Shown in pieces: positions 5,145 to 8,089 of a stretch of 8,089 nt of DNA. Numbering within the stretch: the stretch's first letter is position 1; each line of letters starts with the position of its first letter. The stretch lies in the NCBI GenBank assembly GCA_023453655.1, contig JAEXTE010000465.1, positions 1 to 8,089 on the forward strand, in the 5' to 3' direction. The position numbers and the translations under genes were made by a program. The notes under the pieces are model-generated. The model searched no databases, was not told the DNA's origin, and worked only from the letters and a program-made list of their open reading frames with translations. This DNA comes from Pseudomonadota bacterium (GTDB taxonomy: Bacteria > Pseudomonadota > Gammaproteobacteria > Xanthomonadales > Xanthomonadaceae).

Positions 5145-5484
5145 GAACACCTCTCCCTATCCCGCCAGCACGCGGCATCGATGCCCCGCCGTGGGTGGCC
5201 CGCGGACCCCCCCACGCCCAGATGCCCGGCGAACGCTTTCGAATACGGGAGGGCGCGCGATGAAGGCGCGCCTCCCGGGCCCCCTTTGTCTGGACGTCGA
5301 GCATAAAGCGGCAAGCGCCCTCCGCCGCGGCTCGCCCGGAAAAAAGATGGCGACCCGACGAACTGGCGGACGGCCACGCGGCGGCTGGTCGCAGAGCCCG
5401 GATGCGGGGCGCCTCGTCCGCCTTCATTGCGCGGACACGCGCGCCGTGAGATCCAGCGCCATCTTCCCGAATCTGGATGTCCCC
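5145..5484. other. Divergent intergenic region
   Basis: About 340 bases between the starts of the thioredoxin-like gene (-) and the lipocalin gene (+), so both promoters should lie here. No clear hexamer pairs were fixed. It contains the bulged hairpin listed at 5247-5276 and a second imperfect hairpin at about 5191-5215. No gene is called: in-frame extension of the lipocalin frame upstream gives Arg-rich sequence without a domain. Confidence 0.55.
5247..5276. repeat. Large bulged hairpin between divergent genes
   Basis: GGGAGG plus CGCGC (5247-5252, 5254-5258) pairs with GCGCG plus CCTCCC (5266-5276). This gives 11 base pairs with one bulged G at 5253 and a seven-base loop GATGAAG. It lies 208 bases before the lipocalin start and 102 before the thioredoxin-like start. 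On the + strand a short TTT follows only after 10 further bases, so it is a poor terminator. It could be a regulator site, a leader structure or a repeat unit found elsewhere in the genome. Confidence 0.45.
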
Positions 5485-6024
5485 ATGCGTGCCTGCCGTT
5501 TCCTCCTCGTCGCGACGATCGCACTGTCCGGGCTCGCGGGGCGTGCACAGGCGCAGCAGGTCGAGGCGGTATCCGCGGTCGACCTGGAACGCTATGCAGG
5601 CCTCTGGTACGAGCAGGCGCACCTGCCCCTGTTCTTCCAGCGCAACTGCATGGCCAACACCACTGCGCGCTACACCCTGCGCGACGACGGGCGCATCGAT
5701 GTCGTCAACCAGTGCGATACCGACAAGGGCGAGCGCATCGAGGCGCGCGCCATCGCGCGCAGGGTGGGAGAGAGCACGTCGAAGCTCGAGGTGCGATTCG
5801 CCCCGGCGTTCCTGTCCTTCCTGCCGGCCGTCTGGGGCGACTACTGGATCGTCGACCTCGACCCGGACTATCGCTGGGCGATCGTCGGTTCGCCGGACCT
5901 CAAGTACCTGTGGATCCTCACCCGCGACAAGGCCTTCCCCAAGGCCGACCAGGACGCGCTGGTCGCCCGCGCGCGGGCCCTCGGCTACGACACCTCGCGC
6001 CTGGTCGAAACGCCGCAGCGCTGA
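5485..6024 (+). CDS. Secreted lipocalin (Blc-like)
   Basis: A 179-residue lipocalin, a beta-barrel that binds hydrophobic ligands such as fatty acids or lysophospholipids. Residues 1-23 are a signal peptide, with cleavage expected after RAQA or AQA. The first lipocalin signature is YAGLWYEQA (37-45) with the GxW core, and the later signature is WAIVGSPDLKYLWILTR (131-147). Cys55 (QRNC) and Cys77 (VNQC) match the paired cysteines seen in bacterial Blc proteins. Length and order of motifs are normal for the family. Unlike classical Blc, no lipobox cysteine is present in the signal region, so it is probably periplasmic or secreted instead of lipid-anchored. The start at 5485 has only a weak GGAT-type ribosome binding site, but the signal peptide begins exactly there. 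The next + strand gene starts 199 bases later. Confidence 0.92.
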   Translation: MRACRFLLVATIALSGLAGRAQAQQVEAVSAVDLERYAGLWYEQAHLPLFFQRNCMANTTARYTLRDDGRIDVVNQCDTDKGERIEARAIARRVGESTSKLEVRFAPAFLSFLPAVWGDYWIVDLDPDYRWAIVGSPDLKYLWILTRDKAFPKADQDALVARARALGYDTSRLVETPQR

Positions 6025-6222
6025 AGGGTGTCAGGGGTCCCGGGACCGGGGCCATCGTGGCGCTCCCGGCCCGTGCCGGCGCAACGACGCAGAACCTGTC
6101 TCGGTGCGACGGCATGGACGGGCGGCGATGGGATGTGCGGATGGTCGGTCGATCCACACCCAGTCCATTCGTCGGGACAGTGAGGGTGCGGCTCGCGCGC
6201 CCTACCGGACTGGAGACCGCCC
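6025..6222 (+). other. Gap between lipocalin and GyrI-like genes
   Basis: 198 bases with no gene. A perfect 12-bp palindrome GGTCCCGGGACC (6036-6047) lies just after the lipocalin stop. It has no loop and no T-run, so it is not called a terminator. The ribosome binding site GGAG of the next gene lies seven bases before its ATG at 6223. Confidence 0.4.
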
Positions 6223-6717
6223 ATGCTCAGCCTGCCATGCATCGTCGAACACAGCGCCACGCCCTACGTCGCGCTCAGGAAGCGCGTCACGCTGCCGTTC
6301 GACGACGAGATCCCCGGCATCCTCGCCAGGCTGTCTGCGTACCTGGCGCAGCACGGGCTGCCGGCGACGGGTCCGGTGTTCTTCAAGCACAACGTGGTCG
6401 ACATGCCGGACCTGGAAATGGAGTTCGGCGTCGCACTGGCGCAGCCGGTGGAGGCGGACGGCGAATTCACCAGCGGCATGCTGCCGGCCGGCCGCTACGC
6501 CGAGATCGAATACACCGGCGCCTACGACGACCTGCTCGTGGTCAATGCCGTGCTGATCGGCTGGGCGCGCTACACGGGCCTGGTGTTCGACAGCCGGCAG
6601 CGGCCGGATGGCGAGTGGTTCGCGCACCGCTCCGAGATCTGCCACGTCAGCCCGGCGGGAACGCTGGACCTGGGCCACCTGCGCACCACGGTGACAATCA
6701 AGCTCAGGGATCCGTAG
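6223..6717 (+). CDS. Stand-alone GyrI-like ligand-binding protein
   Basis: A 164-residue cytoplasmic protein with the GyrI-like/AraC effector-binding fold (PF06445 type) and no DNA-binding domain. Supporting pattern: an early strand at PYVALRKRVTLP (14-25), the helix EIPGILARLSAYLAQHG (29-45), GPVFFKHN (50-57), MEFGVALAQPVEADGEF (66-82), then LPAGRYAEIEYTGAYDDLL (87-105), where Glu95 lies in the usual acidic ligand pocket and GAYDDL follows as in the family. The C-terminal part (EWFAHRSEICHV, then TTVTIKLRDP) is the final beta segment. Such single-domain proteins bind small, often cationic or hydrophobic molecules. No ligand can be inferred here. The start at 6223 has GGAG seven bases upstream. 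It follows the lipocalin gene on the same strand but with its own gap. Confidence 0.85.
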   Translation: MLSLPCIVEHSATPYVALRKRVTLPFDDEIPGILARLSAYLAQHGLPATGPVFFKHNVVDMPDLEMEFGVALAQPVEADGEFTSGMLPAGRYAEIEYTGAYDDLLVVNAVLIGWARYTGLVFDSRQRPDGEWFAHRSEICHVSPAGTLDLGHLRTTVTIKLRDP

Positions 6718-6807
6718 GGAACGACCCAGGCGGGGCGACACGCTCGACCGTGCGGCCTGGATTGCGCGCGGGACCGGCATCCTTTCCCGCCACTGTGTTG
6801 CCAAGCC

Positions 6808-6836
6808 TTGGGGCGCGTCCGGCCAGCGCCTAAGAT
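6808..6836 (+). promoter_or_regulatory. Candidate promoter of the permease gene
   Basis: TTGGGG (6808-6813) and TAAGAT (6831-6836) are separated by 17 bases, the ideal sigma-70 spacing, with the -10 element 27 bases before the ATG at 6864. Matches to consensus are only 3/6 and 4/6, so this is a weak call supported mainly by position. Transcription would begin near 6843, giving a leader of about 20 bases that just includes the ribosome binding site AGGA (6853-6856). Confidence 0.35.
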
Positions 6837-6863
6837 CGCCCGGACAATCGACAGGAAAGCGGC

Positions 6864-8089
6864 ATGGGCATGTTTGCGTGGACGGAAAAGCCGGCGGCGG
6901 TGCTGGACGGCGGCGGCGTCGTGGGCCCGGACGAGCGGCTGCCCTGGGCCCAGACCGGGCTGATGGGCGTGCAGCACGTGATCGCGATGTTCGGCTCGAC
7001 CGTACTGGCGCCGATCCTGATGGGCTTCGACCCCAACCTGGCGGTGCTGATGAGCGGTATCGGGACGCTGATCTTCTTCCTCGTCACCGGCGGCAGGGTG
7101 CCGAGCTACCTGGGCTCGTCGTTCGCCTTCATCGGCGTGGTCAACGTGGCCACCGGCTACGTCGCCAGCCAGGGCGTCAACGCCAACATCGGCCTGGCCC
7201 TCGGCGGGATCATCGCCTGCGGGCTGGTCTACACACTGGTTGGTGTGCTGGTGCACCTGGCCGGCACCGGCTGGATCGAGCGACTGATGCCGCCGGTGGT
7301 GACCGGCGCGGTGGTGGCCGTGATCGGGCTCAACCTCGCGTCCATTCCCATCAGGAACATGGCCGCGAACAACTTCGACGCCTGGATGCAGGTCGTGACC
7401 TTCCTGTCCGTGGCGCTGGTGGCGGTGTTCACCCGCGGCATGGTGCAGCGACTGCTGATCCTGGTGGGCCTGGTCGTGGCCAGCCTGGTCTATGCCGCGC
7501 TGACCAATGGCCTGGGCCTCGGCAAGCCGATCGACATGGGCGCGGTGCTGGCCGCGCCCTGGTTCGGCCTGCCGTCGCTGCGCACGCCGGTGTTCGACGG
7601 CCGCGCGATGCTGCTGATCGTGCCGGTGGTGATCATCCTGGTGGCCGAGAACCTGGGCCACATCAAGGCCGTCACGGCGATGACCGGCCGCAACCTGGAC
7701 CGGTACATGGGCCGCGCCTTCATCGGCGATGGCGTGGCCACGATGGTGTCCGGCGCCGCCGGCGGCACCGGGGTGACCACCTATGCCGAGAACATCGGCG
7801 TGATGGCGGCCACCCGCATCTACTCCACCGCGGTGTTCGTGTGCGCTGCGGCGATCGCGATCCTGCTGGGCTTCTCGCCCAAGTTCGGCGCGCTGATCCA
7901 GGCGATCCCGCTGCCGGTGATGGGCGGCGTGTCGATCGTGGTCTTCGGCCTGATCGCCATTGCCGGCGCGAAGATCTGGGTCGACAACCGGGTCGACTTC
8001 GCCGACACGAAGAACCTGATCGTCGCGGGCATCACCCTGATCCTGGGCACCGGCGAGTTCACCCTGAAGTTCGGCGAATTCGCCCTGGG
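6864..8089 (+). CDS. rutG: RutG-like pyrimidine (uracil) permease, 3' end cut off
   Basis: The first 408 residues of an inner-membrane nucleobase permease of the NCS2/NAT (SLC23) family, which imports uracil or related bases with protons. From memory it follows E. coli RutG more closely than UraA: DERLPWAQTG near the start, FDPNLAVLMSGIGTL, GGRVPSYLGSS, WIERLMPPVVTGAVV and GRAFIGDGVATM. Substrate-site residues are present: Glu262 in VAENLGH and Glu309 in TTYAENIGVMAATR. The latter stretch contains the NAT signature [QEP]NxGxxxxT[RKG]. RutG is about 440 residues, so roughly 30 are missing beyond the window; no stop is reached. ATG 6864 has AGGA seven bases upstream; an ATG two codons later is possible. 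No other rut gene is visible, so specificity for uracil is inferred from similarity only. Confidence 0.92.
   Translation, partial: MGMFAWTEKPAAVLDGGGVVGPDERLPWAQTGLMGVQHVIAMFGSTVLAPILMGFDPNLAVLMSGIGTLIFFLVTGGRVPSYLGSSFAFIGVVNVATGYVASQGVNANIGLALGGIIACGLVYTLVGVLVHLAGTGWIERLMPPVVTGAVVAVIGLNLASIPIRNMAANNFDAWMQVVTFLSVALVAVFTRGMVQRLLILVGLVVASLVYAALTNGLGLGKPIDMGAVLAAPWFGLPSLRTPVFDGRAMLLIVPVVIILVAENLGHIKAVTAMTGRNLDRYMGRAFIGDGVATMVSGAAGGTGVTTYAENIGVMAATRIYSTAVFVCAAAIAILLGFSPKFGALIQAIPLPVMGGVSIVVFGLIAIAGAKIWVDNRVDFADTKNLIVAGITLILGTGEFTLKFGEFAL

Noticed and set aside
6036..6047. 12-bp palindrome after the lipocalin gene as a terminator
   Set aside because: It has no loop and no T-run. It may be chance in GC-rich sequence.
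6726..6760. CCAGGC/GCCTGG inverted repeat after the GyrI-like gene
   Set aside because: Six-base arms with a 23-base loop and no T-run are too weak to call a terminator.
6570..7661. 363-residue minus-strand frame opposite the permease
   Set aside because: The His/Gln/Asp-rich translation is the typical antisense shadow of a membrane protein gene in GC-rich DNA. The + strand frame is a clear permease.

Overview
This 8.1 kb window is very GC-rich chromosomal DNA. Its real genes use G or C in most third codon positions. The gene set (a small secreted lytic polysaccharide monooxygenase-like protein, a membrane diguanylate cyclase, a BON-domain lipoprotein, a lipocalin and a RutG-like permease) and the codon style fit a gammaproteobacterium of the Xanthomonadaceae (Lysobacter/Luteimonas type). 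That placement is an inference from style and recalled homologues. Nothing in the window looks like phage, an insertion sequence, a CRISPR array, an rRNA or a tRNA, and no gene shows a frameshift.

Layout. 1-36: the last 11 codons of a + strand gene, followed by a textbook rho-independent terminator (73-100) and about 370 bases without a gene. 468-866 (-): a small secreted protein with an Adhesin_E-like pattern. 867-1262: non-coding. 1263-1844 (+): a secreted LPMO-like protein whose predicted mature N-terminus is the histidine of a histidine brace. 1887-3116 (-), convergent with it: a seven-helix membrane diguanylate cyclase with an intact GGEEF site and inhibitory site. 3372-3399: a strong hairpin terminator. 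3427-3903 (-): a BON-domain lipoprotein. 4026-4169 (-): a 47-residue basic protein. 4266-4646 (-): a VOC-fold protein with a 16-bp palindrome just upstream. 4710-5144 (-): a membrane-anchored, thioredoxin-like protein with a single candidate active cysteine. 5145-5484: a divergent intergenic region with a large bulged hairpin. 5485-6024 (+): a secreted lipocalin. 6223-6717 (+): a stand-alone GyrI-like ligand-binding protein. 6864 to the window edge (+): a RutG-like pyrimidine permease, cut at its C-terminus.

How the genes relate. Most are separate small units with their own ribosome binding sites. The theme is the cell envelope: five products have predicted export or lipoprotein signals or a membrane anchor (Adhesin_E-like, LPMO-like, BON, thioredoxin-like, lipocalin), and two more are integral membrane proteins (cyclase and permease). 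The four minus-strand genes from 5144 down to 3427 could share transcripts because their gaps are modest (63, 96 and 122 bases), but palindromes in two of those gaps suggest separate control. No multigene defence, secretion or biosynthetic system is visible. The most interesting items are the LPMO-like protein, the overlooked 47-residue gene, and the palindrome before the VOC gene.
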